From positions 1 through 64,000 of the forward strand of contig NZ_CP091508.1 of NCBI RefSeq assembly GCF_022870865.1: a stretch of DNA of 64,000 nucleotides. Direction: 5' to 3'. Positions 8,318-16,030 of the stretch are shown in pieces (position 1 is the stretch's first letter; each line of letters opens with the position of its first letter). The notes under the pieces were generated by a model. That model was not told where the DNA came from, searched no databases, and saw only the letters and a list, made by a program, of their open reading frames with translations. Made by a program: the position numbers and the translations under genes. Source of the DNA: Uruburuella testudinis (GTDB taxonomy: Bacteria; Pseudomonadota; Gammaproteobacteria; Burkholderiales; Neisseriaceae).

Positions 8318-9712
8318 CTAAGGCCGGCTGATGCGGATTTCGGCACTGACTTGCCGTTGCTGCATTTGCTGCAAACACAATTCTTCGGCGCTGTTTTTCT
8401 GCACTGCCCAAGCGGCGTCGCGGTCGGGGCTGCCCGATACCACCACCGACAGGCTTTTGGTTTTCAGACGCACCACCGGCTCGCTGTGGGCATAGGGCGC
8501 ATGTGTCTGCCCCATGATTTCGGCGGCGATGATGTCGGCCTGCGCTTGCAGCGGCGCAATAAAGCGGCAGGCTTTGCCGTTTAAATCGATGCAGTCGCCC
8601 AAGGCATAAATATCAGCCACGCTGGTTTGCAAGGTGTCGGGGTGCACGCGGACGCCGCTGGCGGGGTGGAAATCCAATCCGGCGCGTTCGGGCAGGCGGG
8701 GGTCGGTTTTCAGCCCGGCGGCCACCACAATCTGGTCGGCCACATCCAGATAGGCGATGCCGGCCGTGCCGATGCTGCTGAGCCGGTAGCTGCCGTCTTC
8801 TGCCCGCGCCGCGCCGCTCACATGGCGGCCGCCGCAATAGCGTATGCCCTGACTGTGCAGCGCTTCGGCCAAGCGCCGCCCCGCCTGCTCCGGCAACAGG
8901 CCGCAGAGCGGGTATTCGGCGCGGTCGATAATGGTCACGCGGTGGCCGGCGCGGCTGATGTCTTCGGCCAGCTCGGTGCCGATCATGCCGCCGCCGACTA
9001 TCACCACCCGCTGCGGGCCTTTGGCCAACGCTTTTTGCAGGCCGTCGAAGCCGGTAAGGTGGTTGATGCGCCAGCAATATTGCGGCGGCAACACGTCGGG
9101 CATAAACGGGGTGGCGCCGGTGGCGAATACCAGTTTGTCGTAGGTAAAGGCGCCGCGGGTGGTGCGGATTTGTTTCAGACGGCTGTCGATATTGAGCACA
9201 AAGGTTTTCGGCAGCAGGCTCAAGTTGAGTTCGGCGGCGGCACTGCTGCCGGTTTTTTTCACGATTTTGGCCGCATCAACGCCTTTGCTGATGGCCACCG
9301 ACAACTCGGGCTTGTGGTAACGGTCGCCGTTGCAGGCGGTAACCATCAGCATGGGGCTGGCTTCATCCAGACTGCGCACGGCTTCGGCCACTGCCCAGCC
9401 GGCCATGCCGCCGCCGAGAATAATCACGCCGTAGTGGTCTGCAGGCGCGGTGGTGGTTTGCTGCGGCACGATATTGAGTACGCGCGGAATAAATAATTCG
9501 AAATCGCCTTTGCCCACGCCGCACAAGGGGCAGACCCAATCATCGGGAATCTCTTCAAATTTGGTGCCGGGGGCGATGCCGCTGTCGGGGTCGCCTTCCA
9601 CTTCGTCGTAAATCAGACCGCAGGCCCGGCAGATGTATTTTTTCCAACTGTCGTCGGCGGGGTTGAGGGCGTTTTGCACGCTTTGGGCAAGGGGGGTGGC
9701 GGGGGTGTTCAT
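8318..9712 (-). CDS. Rubredoxin fused to FAD/NAD(P)H-dependent rubredoxin reductase
   Basis: A 464-residue electron-transfer fusion. Residues about 23-75 are a rubredoxin with both CxxC iron ligands (YICRACG, C28/C31; WVCPLCG, C61/C64). The rest is a pyridine-nucleotide-disulfide-type flavoprotein with an FAD Rossmann motif ([12 protein letters not shown], about 95), an NAD(P)H motif ([14 protein letters not shown], about 236) and the second FAD motif ([10 protein letters not shown]). Such reductases pass electrons from NAD(P)H to rubredoxin and then to an oxygenase or peroxide/superoxide reductase. Its start codon overlaps the flavoprotein stop (9709-9712), which argues for coupled translation and makes that flavoprotein its likely partner. 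Separate rubredoxin and reductase genes are also common in other bacteria. Confidence 0.92.
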   Translation of the reverse strand: MNTPATPLAQSVQNALNPADDSWKKYICRACGLIYDEVEGDPDSGIAPGTKFEEIPDDWVCPLCGVGKGDFELFIPRVLNIVPQQTTTAPADHYGVIILGGGMAGWAVAEAVRSLDEASPMLMVTACNGDRYHKPELSVAISKGVDAAKIVKKTGSSAAAELNLSLLPKTFVLNIDSRLKQIRTTRGAFTYDKLVFATGATPFMPDVLPPQYCWRINHLTGFDGLQKALAKGPQRVVIVGGGMIGTELAEDISRAGHRVTIIDRAEYPLCGLLPEQAGRRLAEALHSQGIRYCGGRHVSGAARAEDGSYRLSSIGTAGIAYLDVADQIVVAAGLKTDPRLPERAGLDFHPASGVRVHPDTLQTSVADIYALGDCIDLNGKACRFIAPLQAQADIIAAEIMGQTHAPYAHSEPVVRLKTKSLSVVVSGSPDRDAAWAVQKNSAEELCLQQMQQRQVSAEIRISRP

Positions 9713-10863
9713 GCGGGCATCTCCTCAGTGAGCAGTTGCTGTGCCAAAAAGCGCAGGTGCTTGATGGCGGGGGTTACGATGGCGACAAACTGCGCCTCGC
9801 GCACGCGCCGCTGGGCGGATGCGGCGGCCAGATAGCCGCGGGCGCCGGTGTGCATCAGCGCCGCTTCGCTGGCCCGCAGGCAGTATTTCGCTCCTTGTGC
9901 GCGCAAATCGATCACATCGAGCAGAAAATCTTTGCCGGTATCAAACGGTGTTTGTGCCATTTCGCGGGTTTGTTTGGCGGCGGCATCGAGCAGAGTTTGC
10001 AGGCCGCCGGCTTGGTCTTCGAGAAACTGGTTGACATGGCCGAGCTGGTCTTCCACGCTTTTGATGTCGTCGATGCAGCCTTCGATAATGCCCAGCCCCA
10101 AGCCCATTTGCAGCAAGATGAAGGCGGCGCGGATTTTCAAGATAAACGGTTTGGCCGGGTCGGCAATGATGTCGTCGTGCGGCACGAAATAGTCTTTCAG
10201 GCCGATGCCGTAGGTGCCGCTGCCTTCCATGCCGCTGAATTTGGGGCATTGGCGCAATTCGGCACGCTCATCCAGCCGCAGCAGAAACAGAATATCGTAG
10301 GGGGCGCCGGCGCTTTCCACCTGCGCCACGGCGCCGCAATACTGGCCGCGGCCGATGTGGCTCACCCACGGCAGGCTGCCGGAAACGCTGTAGCCGCCGT
10401 TCACTTTTTTCGCCCGCAAGGCCATCGGCTCAATGTCGGTCCAGGCTTTCATGGGGTTGGAAAGGGCGGTGCCGCCGAAGGTTTGGCCGTGCATATGGCT
10501 TTGAATCACGCTGCCGCTGTGAATGGCGGGGTTTTCCGATTGGTCGAGATAGAGCCCGCAGGCATGGTGCGCCCAGGTCATAAAACCGGTGGTGCCGCAC
10601 ACCCGGCTCACGGCGCGCATGGCATCAATGGCCAAATCAAAACGCAGCCCCTGCGCGCTCATGTGCGGGGCGAGCGCACCTGCGGCGCCGAGTTGGGCCA
10701 TGATGTCGAGCGGGTAATAGCCAAGATCGATATCATAGGTTTTCGGGGCAAGCGCTTCGCGGGCAATGCGGTTTGTGTCGGCCAGCACTTTGGCGCCGTC
10801 GGCCCATTCGGGTACAAACAAAGCGGGCGGGTGTTGCAGGAATTCGGAGCTGAGCGGGGTCAT
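9709..10863 (-). CDS. Acyl-CoA dehydrogenase-fold flavoprotein, DszC/SfnB-like
   Basis: A 384-residue protein with the acyl-CoA dehydrogenase fold. An N-terminal helical domain, a middle beta domain (around [13 protein letters not shown]) and a C-terminal helical domain (ending [16 protein letters not shown]) can be traced. The sequence lacks the usual beta-oxidation signatures and reads more like flavin-dependent monooxygenases of the DszC/SfnB type, which oxidise sulfur or nitrogen compounds using reduced flavin. The start at 10863 is chosen because AGAAAGG lies at proper spacing. An in-frame ATG at 10929 has none. It overlaps the rubredoxin reductase gene by four bases. The exact substrate is unknown, and assignment as an oxygenase rather than a dehydrogenase is inference from context. 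Confidence 0.8.
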   Translation of the reverse strand: MTPLSSEFLQHPPALFVPEWADGAKVLADTNRIAREALAPKTYDIDLGYYPLDIMAQLGAAGALAPHMSAQGLRFDLAIDAMRAVSRVCGTTGFMTWAHHACGLYLDQSENPAIHSGSVIQSHMHGQTFGGTALSNPMKAWTDIEPMALRAKKVNGGYSVSGSLPWVSHIGRGQYCGAVAQVESAGAPYDILFLLRLDERAELRQCPKFSGMEGSGTYGIGLKDYFVPHDDIIADPAKPFILKIRAAFILLQMGLGLGIIEGCIDDIKSVEDQLGHVNQFLEDQAGGLQTLLDAAAKQTREMAQTPFDTGKDFLLDVIDLRAQGAKYCLRASEAALMHTGARGYLAAASAQRRVREAQFVAIVTPAIKHLRFLAQQLLTEEMPA

Positions 10864-10954
10864 GGTGGCTGCCTTTCTGTGCGTGTGTTTCAAAGCGTTT
10901 TTGAATAAAATCCGATTGATTGCATTCAAAAAAGTTTTGGAAAAAGTTTGGGGT

Positions 10955-10989
10955 TTTCAGACGGCCTCTATTAAGCAGGCCGTCTGAAG
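10955..10989. terminator. Inverted DUS pair between osmC and flavoprotein genes
   Basis: TTCAGACGGCCT and AGGCCGTCTGAA flank a short loop. No T-run follows in the minus direction, so read-through of the presumed operon is plausible. Confidence 0.45.
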
Positions 10990-10997
10990 CATCTGCT

Positions 10998-11537
10998 TTA
11001 CAAGGTGCTGATTTCAAAGGCCACCGGGTTGCGCATGGTGTTGGCTACCGGTGAGAAATAATTGGCGTGCTGCACGATTTCGGCCAGCGTTTCTTTATCG
11101 GCATCGCCGTCGATGTCGATTTTGACGCGGATGGCCTGAAAGCCCATTTGCGCAGGTTCGCGCTCGGCGCCGCCGGCACCCCAAGCGGCGGTGTTGCCGA
11201 TGTCGGCTTCGAGAAACACTTCGAGCTTGCTCAGTTTCACTTGGCGGTGGGTGGCCACGGCCACGATGCCGACGGTGAGGCAGCCGCCCAGTGCGCTCAG
11301 CACCACTTCGCCCGGTGCCGGCGCGGTGTTTTCGCCGAAGAGGTGGTAAGGCTCGTCGACCACCACGCCCGGGTGGCAGGGGTCGCCGTTGGTGAGGTAG
11401 CTGATGGTGCGGAATTTGCCCACTGATACGGTGTGCACTTTGTTGGTGCCTTTGCGGTCGGGGTTTTCACGGCCGGCGGCGGCGAATTTTTCCAGGCCTT
11501 CGGCATCGATGGGGCGCAGGTAAGTGGTTTCGGTCAT
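10998..11537 (-). CDS. OsmC/Ohr family protein
   Basis: A 179-residue protein of the OsmC fold. It shows the segment PAPGEVVLSALGGCLTVGIVAVATHR, with the single resolving-type Cys in the helix GGCLT, and RQVKLSKLEVFLEADIG. Many family members reduce organic peroxides with two cysteines. Here only one clear conserved Cys is visible, as in the YhfA/OsmC-like branch, so peroxidase activity is uncertain. It is first in the minus-strand gene run that ends with cynS. A near-consensus sigma-54 promoter lies 74 to 89 bases upstream of its start. It may protect against or process a reactive intermediate of the pathway. Confidence 0.88.
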   Translation of the reverse strand: MTETTYLRPIDAEGLEKFAAAGRENPDRKGTNKVHTVSVGKFRTISYLTNGDPCHPGVVVDEPYHLFGENTAPAPGEVVLSALGGCLTVGIVAVATHRQVKLSKLEVFLEADIGNTAAWGAGGAEREPAQMGFQAIRVKIDIDGDADKETLAEIVQHANYFSPVANTMRNPVAFEISTL

Positions 11538-11610
11538 GCGGATTCTCCTCAGGGAACAATAATCGGGTGTGTGTTACAGGCGTGGGTTGCAGCCTGCCTG
11601 AAAAGAGTAC

Positions 11611-11626
11611 AGCATTTTGCGTGCCA
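11611..11626 (-). promoter_or_regulatory. Sigma-54 promoter of the osmC-cynS operon
   Basis: Read on the minus strand the site is TGGCACGCAAAATGCT, against the consensus TGGCACRNNNNTTGCW. The GG and GC doublets are ten bases apart, as required. Transcription should start near 11600, about 60 bases before osmC. Confidence 0.8.
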
Positions 11627-11644
11627 ATTCTTGTTTTTATTGTT

Positions 11645-11657
11645 TTTCAAGGATTTA
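11645..11657. promoter_or_regulatory. Possible IHF site
   Basis: TTTCAAGGATTTA differs at one position from the IHF consensus WATCAANNNNTTR. It lies between the putative activator site and the sigma-54 promoter, where DNA bending would be expected. A+T-rich DNA produces such matches easily. Confidence 0.3.
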
Positions 11658-11681
11658 AGATATTTCTTATGACCATACAAA

Positions 11682-11703
11682 GTTGACAATGTCGACATTG
11701 TTG
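11682..11703. promoter_or_regulatory. Putative upstream activator site for the osmC operon
   Basis: GTTGACAATGTCGACATTGTTG contains the perfect 16-base palindrome at 11686-11701. Its GTTGACAATGT arm matches two sites upstream of the divergent importer operon. It lies 56 bases upstream of the sigma-54 promoter, a typical distance for enhancer-binding proteins. The regulator encoded next door is the obvious candidate to bind. Confidence 0.6.
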
Positions 11704-11719
11704 CGGCGCTGTCCGACAA

Positions 11720-11753
11720 AAAGGCCGTCTGAAACATGCATTCAGACGGCCTC
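11720..11753. terminator. DUS terminator of the sigma-54 activator gene
   Basis: AAAGGCCGTCTGAAA and its complement flank a short loop, 18 bases after the activator stop codon. It separates the activator transcript from the osmC operon. Confidence 0.7.
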
Positions 11754-11770
11754 GAAACCGATACGGCTGC

Positions 11771-13360
11771 TTAAAGGTTTCTCAATTTGTCGAGCCGGTA
11801 ATTAAACTGCCGCGCGGTCAGCCCCAACATTTGTGCGGCCTGGGTTTTGTTGCCGCGGCATTGCGCCAGCACCTGTTCCAATTCGGCCAGGGTGTGCGAT
11901 TCGGCCTGCATATAAGGGCGTACGGCAAAAGGCTGCATCATCGGGTTGGGCTGCGCGGGGGCGCCGTATGCGCTGTGGACGGCCGTCTGAAACAGGGGCT
12001 CTGCTTCCACCTGCTGCAACAGCGGCAGCACCGCATTTTCATCGGCAATGGCGCCGGGCGAGAGCAACACCAGCCGTTCCAACACATTTTCAAGCTGGCG
12101 GATATTGCCGGGCCAGTGATACTGCTGCAAGGCTTTCACGCCGGCGGGCGTCAGGTTGACGCTGCGTTCGTTTTCCTGATTGATGCGGTTGAGAAAATAA
12201 GCGGTCAGCTCGGGAATGTCTTCGCGCCGCTCGCGCAGGGGCGGCAGCTGGATGGGGATGACATACAGGCGGTAATACAAATCTTCGCGAAAGCGCCCCA
12301 TGCGCACTTCTTCGGCCAAATGGCGGTGGGTGGCGGTCACCACGCGCACGTTGATTTTGGTTTCGCGGCGGCTGCCCAGGCGGGTAACCGTGCCCTCCTG
12401 CAGCGTGCGCAACAGCTTGCTTTGCACCGCCAGCGGCAATTCGCCGATTTCATCTAAAAAAATGGTGCCGCCGTCGGCCTGTTCAAACAAACCGGCGCGT
12501 TCGTGGCGGGCATCGGTAAAAGCGCCTTTTTCGTGGCCGAATAATTCTGATTCAAACAAACTTTCGGGAATGGCCGCGCAATTGACTTTGATAAACGGCT
12601 TGTCGGCGCGCGGGCTGGCGGTGTGCAGCGCGCGGGCAAACATTTCTTTGCCGGTGCCCGATTCGCCCAGCAGCAACACATTGGCATTGCTGGCCGACAC
12701 CTGCTCCAAATCGTTGATGGCTTTGAGCAGCGGCCGGGAAGAGCCGATGATGCCGTAGCGGCGCGAGCTGGCCATCAAGGCCTTTTGCAGCATGGCGTTT
12801 TGGTCGAGCAAGGTTTCGGCACGCGCTTCGGTGGCGGCGTGCCAGTGCAGCAGCTGCGCGGCCAGAGTGGCGAGAATCTGCAACATGGCCATATCGTCGT
12901 GCATGGCGCGCTCGCTCAAGCGCAAACGGTGGCAGGCCAGCACGCCGATGCAGCGGTGCTCCGCCATCAGCGGCAGGGCGATGAACGACACTTTTTCGGG
13001 CGGCAGATCGCTTTTATCGACCGCGCGGCCGAGAAACAGGCGGTCTTGGCGGATATCCTGCACGATAATCGGATGCCGGTCGGCAAACACGGTGCCGGTA
13101 ATGCCTTCGCCATGGTGGTAACGCCCGCGCGCTTTTTGTGCTGCCGTCAGCCCGTAGGCATAACGGATGCTGAGCGTGGTGCCGTTGGTTTCGGGCAGAA
13201 TGATGCGCCCCCGGTTCAAACCCAACAGCTCCGACATCAGGTGCAGCATGGTTTTCAGCGCCGCATCGGGCGTGCCGCCTTTGCCGACATTCTGCATCAC
13301 CTGCTGCAACAGCAGAATTTCCAAAGCCCGCCCGTGGCTGTCTTTTTTTTCTTTTTCCAT
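11771..13360 (-). CDS. Sigma-54-dependent activator, GAF-AAA+-Fis (NifA-like)
   Basis: A 529-residue enhancer-binding protein. A GAF sensor domain covers about residues 25-175. The AAA+ domain (about 205-435) has Walker A GESGTGKE, Walker B GGTIFLDEIGE and the sigma-54 contact loop written GAFTDA instead of GAFTGA. A Fis-type helix-turn-helix ends the protein (GNKTQAAQMLGLTARQFNYRL). It should activate RNA polymerase-sigma-54 after sensing a small ligand in the GAF domain. It sits between two sigma-54 promoters, both with similar upstream sites, so it likely controls the osmC-cynS operon and the ABC-2 importer. An A8 run lies at codons 5-7 and could switch the gene off by slippage. Confidence 0.93.
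   Translation of the reverse strand: MEKEKKDSHGRALEILLLQQVMQNVGKGGTPDAALKTMLHLMSELLGLNRGRIILPETNGTTLSIRYAYGLTAAQKARGRYHHGEGITGTVFADRHPIIVQDIRQDRLFLGRAVDKSDLPPEKVSFIALPLMAEHRCIGVLACHRLRLSERAMHDDMAMLQILATLAAQLLHWHAATEARAETLLDQNAMLQKALMASSRRYGIIGSSRPLLKAINDLEQVSASNANVLLLGESGTGKEMFARALHTASPRADKPFIKVNCAAIPESLFESELFGHEKGAFTDARHERAGLFEQADGGTIFLDEIGELPLAVQSKLLRTLQEGTVTRLGSRRETKINVRVVTATHRHLAEEVRMGRFREDLYYRLYVIPIQLPPLRERREDIPELTAYFLNRINQENERSVNLTPAGVKALQQYHWPGNIRQLENVLERLVLLSPGAIADENAVLPLLQQVEAEPLFQTAVHSAYGAPAQPNPMMQPFAVRPYMQAESHTLAELEQVLAQCRGNKTQAAQMLGLTARQFNYRLDKLRNL
13343..13350. repeat. Homopolymer T8 (A8 in coding sense) in activator codons 5-7
   Basis: Eight T on the plus strand correspond to GAAAAAAAAG in the coding strand near the start of the activator. 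Loss or gain of one base would frameshift nearly the whole protein. Confidence 0.6.
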
Positions 13361-13431
13361 CCGCCGCTCTCTTTACTGTGTGGTTGTTCAGGCCGTCTGA
13401 AACGGTTTTGCTCTGGCTCATTATGATTTGA

Positions 13432-13462
13432 ACATTATCAACGGATTGTTTGAATTGTCAAC
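13432..13462. promoter_or_regulatory. Tandem putative activator sites for the importer operon
   Basis: ACATTATCAAC (13432-13442) and GAATTGTCAAC (13452-13462) are spaced 20 bases start to start, about two helical turns. Both resemble ACATTGTCAAC, the complement of the arm at 11682-11692. They lie 53-83 bases upstream of the sigma-54 promoter at 13515. Confidence 0.55.
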
Positions 13463-13484
13463 AATGTAGAAAAATAAATTTATT

Positions 13485-13497
13485 TAACCATATGATT
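13485..13497. promoter_or_regulatory. Possible IHF site
   Basis: TAACCATATGATT matches the complement of the IHF consensus at all but one position. It lies between the activator sites and the sigma-54 promoter, mirroring the arrangement at 11645. Confidence 0.3.
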
Positions 13498-13514
13498 TGC
13501 AATAAAAACATAAT

Positions 13515-13530
13515 TGGCACGCCAAATGCT
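13515..13530 (+). promoter_or_regulatory. Sigma-54 promoter of the ABC-2 operon
   Basis: TGGCACGCCAAATGCT matches TGGCACRNNNNTTGCW at all but one defined position, with the GG and GC doublets ten bases apart. Transcription is expected near 13541, 28 bases before the ATG of the binding protein. Confidence 0.85.
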
Positions 13531-13568
13531 TTATGTTTTTTTAAACACACCATCACAAGGAGCACCAC

Positions 13569-14951
13569 ATGCAGAACAACCGTTTCCGCCCCTACGATGC
13601 CGAGAGCACATTGGGCTTGTGCCGCTGCGGCCTGCACCATCCGCCCGGCGTCTGCCGCGACCCGCAGGCCGATGCCGGGCAAAACGGCGGAGAAGAAGCC
13701 TTGTCGCAAGATTTTGTCGAAGCCGCCGCCGTGCATGCGCTGTTTCCGCACGAGCCGACCCGGCGCGCGTTTTTAAAAGCGGTGGGTGCGGGCACGGCGA
13801 TGGCGGCCATCAGCAGCGTGCTGCCGCTCGACAGCCTCAAGGCGATGGCGGCCGAAACCAAAACGCAGGGCAATCTGGAAAAGAAAAACCTCAATATCGG
13901 CTTTATCCCCATCACCTGCGCCACACCGCTGATTATGGCCGACCCAATGGGTTTTTATGCCAAACAGGGGCTCAACGTTACCCTCAACAAAATCGCCGGC
14001 TGGGCGCTGGTGCGCGACCGCATGATGAACCGCGAGCTCGATGCCAGCCATTTTCTGGCGCCGATGCCGTTGGCCATCAGCATGGGTTTGGGCTCTGCGC
14101 CGCAAAATATGCAGGTGGCCTCGATTCAGAACATCAACGGCCAGGCGCTCACCATATCGCTCAAGCATGTTAACAACCGCAATCCGAAAAACTGGAAAGG
14201 CATGGTGTTTGCCATTCCTTTCGAGCATTCGATGCACAATTACCTGCTGCGCTATTTTCTGGCCGAACACGGCCTCGACCCCGACCGCGATGTGCAGCTG
14301 CGGCTCACTTCGCCGGCCGACATGATTGCCAATCTGCGCGCCGGCAATATCGACGGCTTTTTCGGCCCCGAGCCGTTTAACCAACGCGCCGTGTTTGACA
14401 AAGTGGGCTATATCCACACGCTCTCGCGCAATATCTGGAACGGCCACCCCTGCTGCGCATTCGGCACGTCGCAAGCGTTTATCGAACAAAACCCCAACAC
14501 CTTTTTGGCGCTCTACCGCGCCATTCTCAGCGCCACCGCCGCCGCCAATCAACGTGAAAACCGCCGTGAAATCGCCCGTGCCATTTCGGGGCCGAATTAT
14601 CTCAACCAGCCCGAAATCGTGGTGCGCCAAGTGCTTACCGGCCGCTTTGCCGACGGTGTGGGCAAGGTGCAGGATTACCCCGACCGCACCGGCTTTGATG
14701 CGCTGCCGTGGTATTCGTTTGCCGTGTGGATGCTCACGCAGATGAAGCGCTGGGGCTATGTGAAAGGTCAGGCAGATTACCGCGCGCTGGCCGAAAAAGT
14801 GTTTATGCTCACCGATGCGCAAAAGCAGATGCGCGCCTTGGGGCAGAGCGTGCCCGAACGCAACGCCTACGCCGGCTTCAACGTGATGGGCAAAGCCTTC
14901 GACCCCAACCGCCCCGATGCTTATACCGCGAGTTTCCAAATCAAACGCTGA
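13569..14951 (+). CDS. ABC-2 periplasmic binding protein (CmpA/NrtA type), Tat-exported
   Basis: A 460-residue solute-binding protein of the nitrate/bicarbonate/cyanate class. Unusually, 64 residues precede the twin-arginine motif TRRAFLK (64-70), and this extension contains a Cys/His cluster CRCGLHHPPGVC (C18, C20, H23, H24, C29). The mature part begins after about residue 95 (LNIGFIPITCATPLIMADPMGFYAKQ). It should bind a small anion in the periplasm and hand it to the permease encoded next. AAGGAG lies six bases before the ATG, and a sigma-54 promoter lies at 13515-13530. The linked cyanase suggests cyanate or a cyanate precursor as ligand, which is inference. Confidence 0.9.
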   Translation: MQNNRFRPYDAESTLGLCRCGLHHPPGVCRDPQADAGQNGGEEALSQDFVEAAAVHALFPHEPTRRAFLKAVGAGTAMAAISSVLPLDSLKAMAAETKTQGNLEKKNLNIGFIPITCATPLIMADPMGFYAKQGLNVTLNKIAGWALVRDRMMNRELDASHFLAPMPLAISMGLGSAPQNMQVASIQNINGQALTISLKHVNNRNPKNWKGMVFAIPFEHSMHNYLLRYFLAEHGLDPDRDVQLRLTSPADMIANLRAGNIDGFFGPEPFNQRAVFDKVGYIHTLSRNIWNGHPCCAFGTSQAFIEQNPNTFLALYRAILSATAAANQRENRREIARAISGPNYLNQPEIVVRQVLTGRFADGVGKVQDYPDRTGFDALPWYSFAVWMLTQMKRWGYVKGQADYRALAEKVFMLTDAQKQMRALGQSVPERNAYAGFNVMGKAFDPNRPDAYTASFQIKR

Positions 14952-14961
14952 GGTTGTTTCA

Positions 14962-15070
14962 TACCAATCCACAAAAATAACCTAACGGCGCTGAAGCGCC
15001 AAGTCAAACAGCCCCGCACGCGTTACTGTCTTCGGCCCGCTGCCTTGTCAGCTTACTTTTGTGAATGGGT
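14962..15070. repeat. Family 2 short inverted-repeat element
   Basis: The ends are TACCAATCCACAAAAATAA and CTTACTTTTGTGAATGGGT, imperfect terminal inverted repeats of the family 2 type. It lies inside the ABC-2 operon between the binding-protein and permease genes. Confidence 0.65.
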
Positions 15071-15142
15071 TTCAGACGGCCTGCACAGGATAGAGGCCGT
15101 CTGAAAACAGATTTCAAGATTGATGATTTATAAGGAACCACC

Positions 15143-16012
15143 ATGAAAAAAACCGTTTCCCCTTACGCCGCGCCGCTGGTGTCGCTGATGCTGCTCTTGG
15201 GCATGATTTTGATTTGGTATGCCGCCACCCTGCCGCCGCCGGCCGCCAGCTACACCCCGGAGCAGCGCGAATACGCAATCTTGATGGGCGATCTGCCTGA
15301 AGACGGCAGCGATGTGCCGGTGGGCAATCCTTCTGATTTTCCCACCCCCGCAGGTTTTGCCAAGCTGGGCTGGGATCATCTGTCGCAGCCGTTTTACGAC
15401 AACGGCCCCAACGACAAAGGCATCGGCATCCAGCTCGGCTATTCGCTGCTGCGGGTGTTGGCCGGCTATCTGCTGGCGGTGGCAGTGGCGATACCGCTGG
15501 GCTACATTATCGGCATGTCGCCGCTGATTTCCAAAGCGCTCAGCCCTTATATTCAGCTGCTGAAGCCGATTTCACCGCTGGCCTGGATGCCGATTGCGCT
15601 CTACACCATTAAAGATTCGAATATGTCGGCCATTTTCGTGATTTTCATCTGCTCGCTGTGGCCGATGCTGATGAACACCGCTTTCGGCGTGGCCAATGTG
15701 CGCAAAGACTGGCTCAATGTGGCCGCCACGCTGGAAGTCAAACCTTTCAGAAAGGCGTTCAAAATCATTCTGCCCGCCGCCGCCCCGGCCATTCTCACCG
15801 GCATGCGTATCTCGATGGGCATTGCCTGGCTGGTGATTGTGGCCGCCGAAATGCTGGTGGGCGGCACCGGTATCGGCTATTTTGTGTGGAACCAGTGGAA
15901 CAACCTTTCGCTGGGCAACGTGGTGTTTGCGGTGCTGCTGATCGGCATTGTCGGCATGTTGCTCGACATGAGCTTCGGCTGGTTGCAGAAAAAAGTTACC
16001 TATATTGAATAA
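15143..16012 (+). CDS. ABC-2 importer permease (NrtB/CynB-like)
   Basis: A 289-residue inner-membrane permease. One N-terminal membrane segment (LVSLMLLLGMILIWYAATL) is followed by a periplasmic insertion of about 75 residues and then five or so membrane segments with the BPD_transp_1 EAA loop. The phrase LLKPISPLAWMPIALYTIKD is characteristic of nitrate/bicarbonate/cyanate permeases. AAGGAA lies six bases before the ATG. The gap from the binding-protein gene is 191 bases and holds a family 2 repeat and DUS copies, but the three genes are codirectional and belong to one importer. Confidence 0.92.
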   Translation: MKKTVSPYAAPLVSLMLLLGMILIWYAATLPPPAASYTPEQREYAILMGDLPEDGSDVPVGNPSDFPTPAGFAKLGWDHLSQPFYDNGPNDKGIGIQLGYSLLRVLAGYLLAVAVAIPLGYIIGMSPLISKALSPYIQLLKPISPLAWMPIALYTIKDSNMSAIFVIFICSLWPMLMNTAFGVANVRKDWLNVAATLEVKPFRKAFKIILPAAAPAILTGMRISMGIAWLVIVAAEMLVGGTGIGYFVWNQWNNLSLGNVVFAVLLIGIVGMLLDMSFGWLQKKVTYIE

Positions 16013-16030
16013 GGCCGTCTGAAAAGGAGC

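Noticed and set aside
9736..10908. Long open frame (390 codons) antisense to the flavoprotein gene
   Set aside because: It is an antisense artefact with low-complexity composition. The minus-strand gene has family features, overlap coupling and a ribosome binding site.
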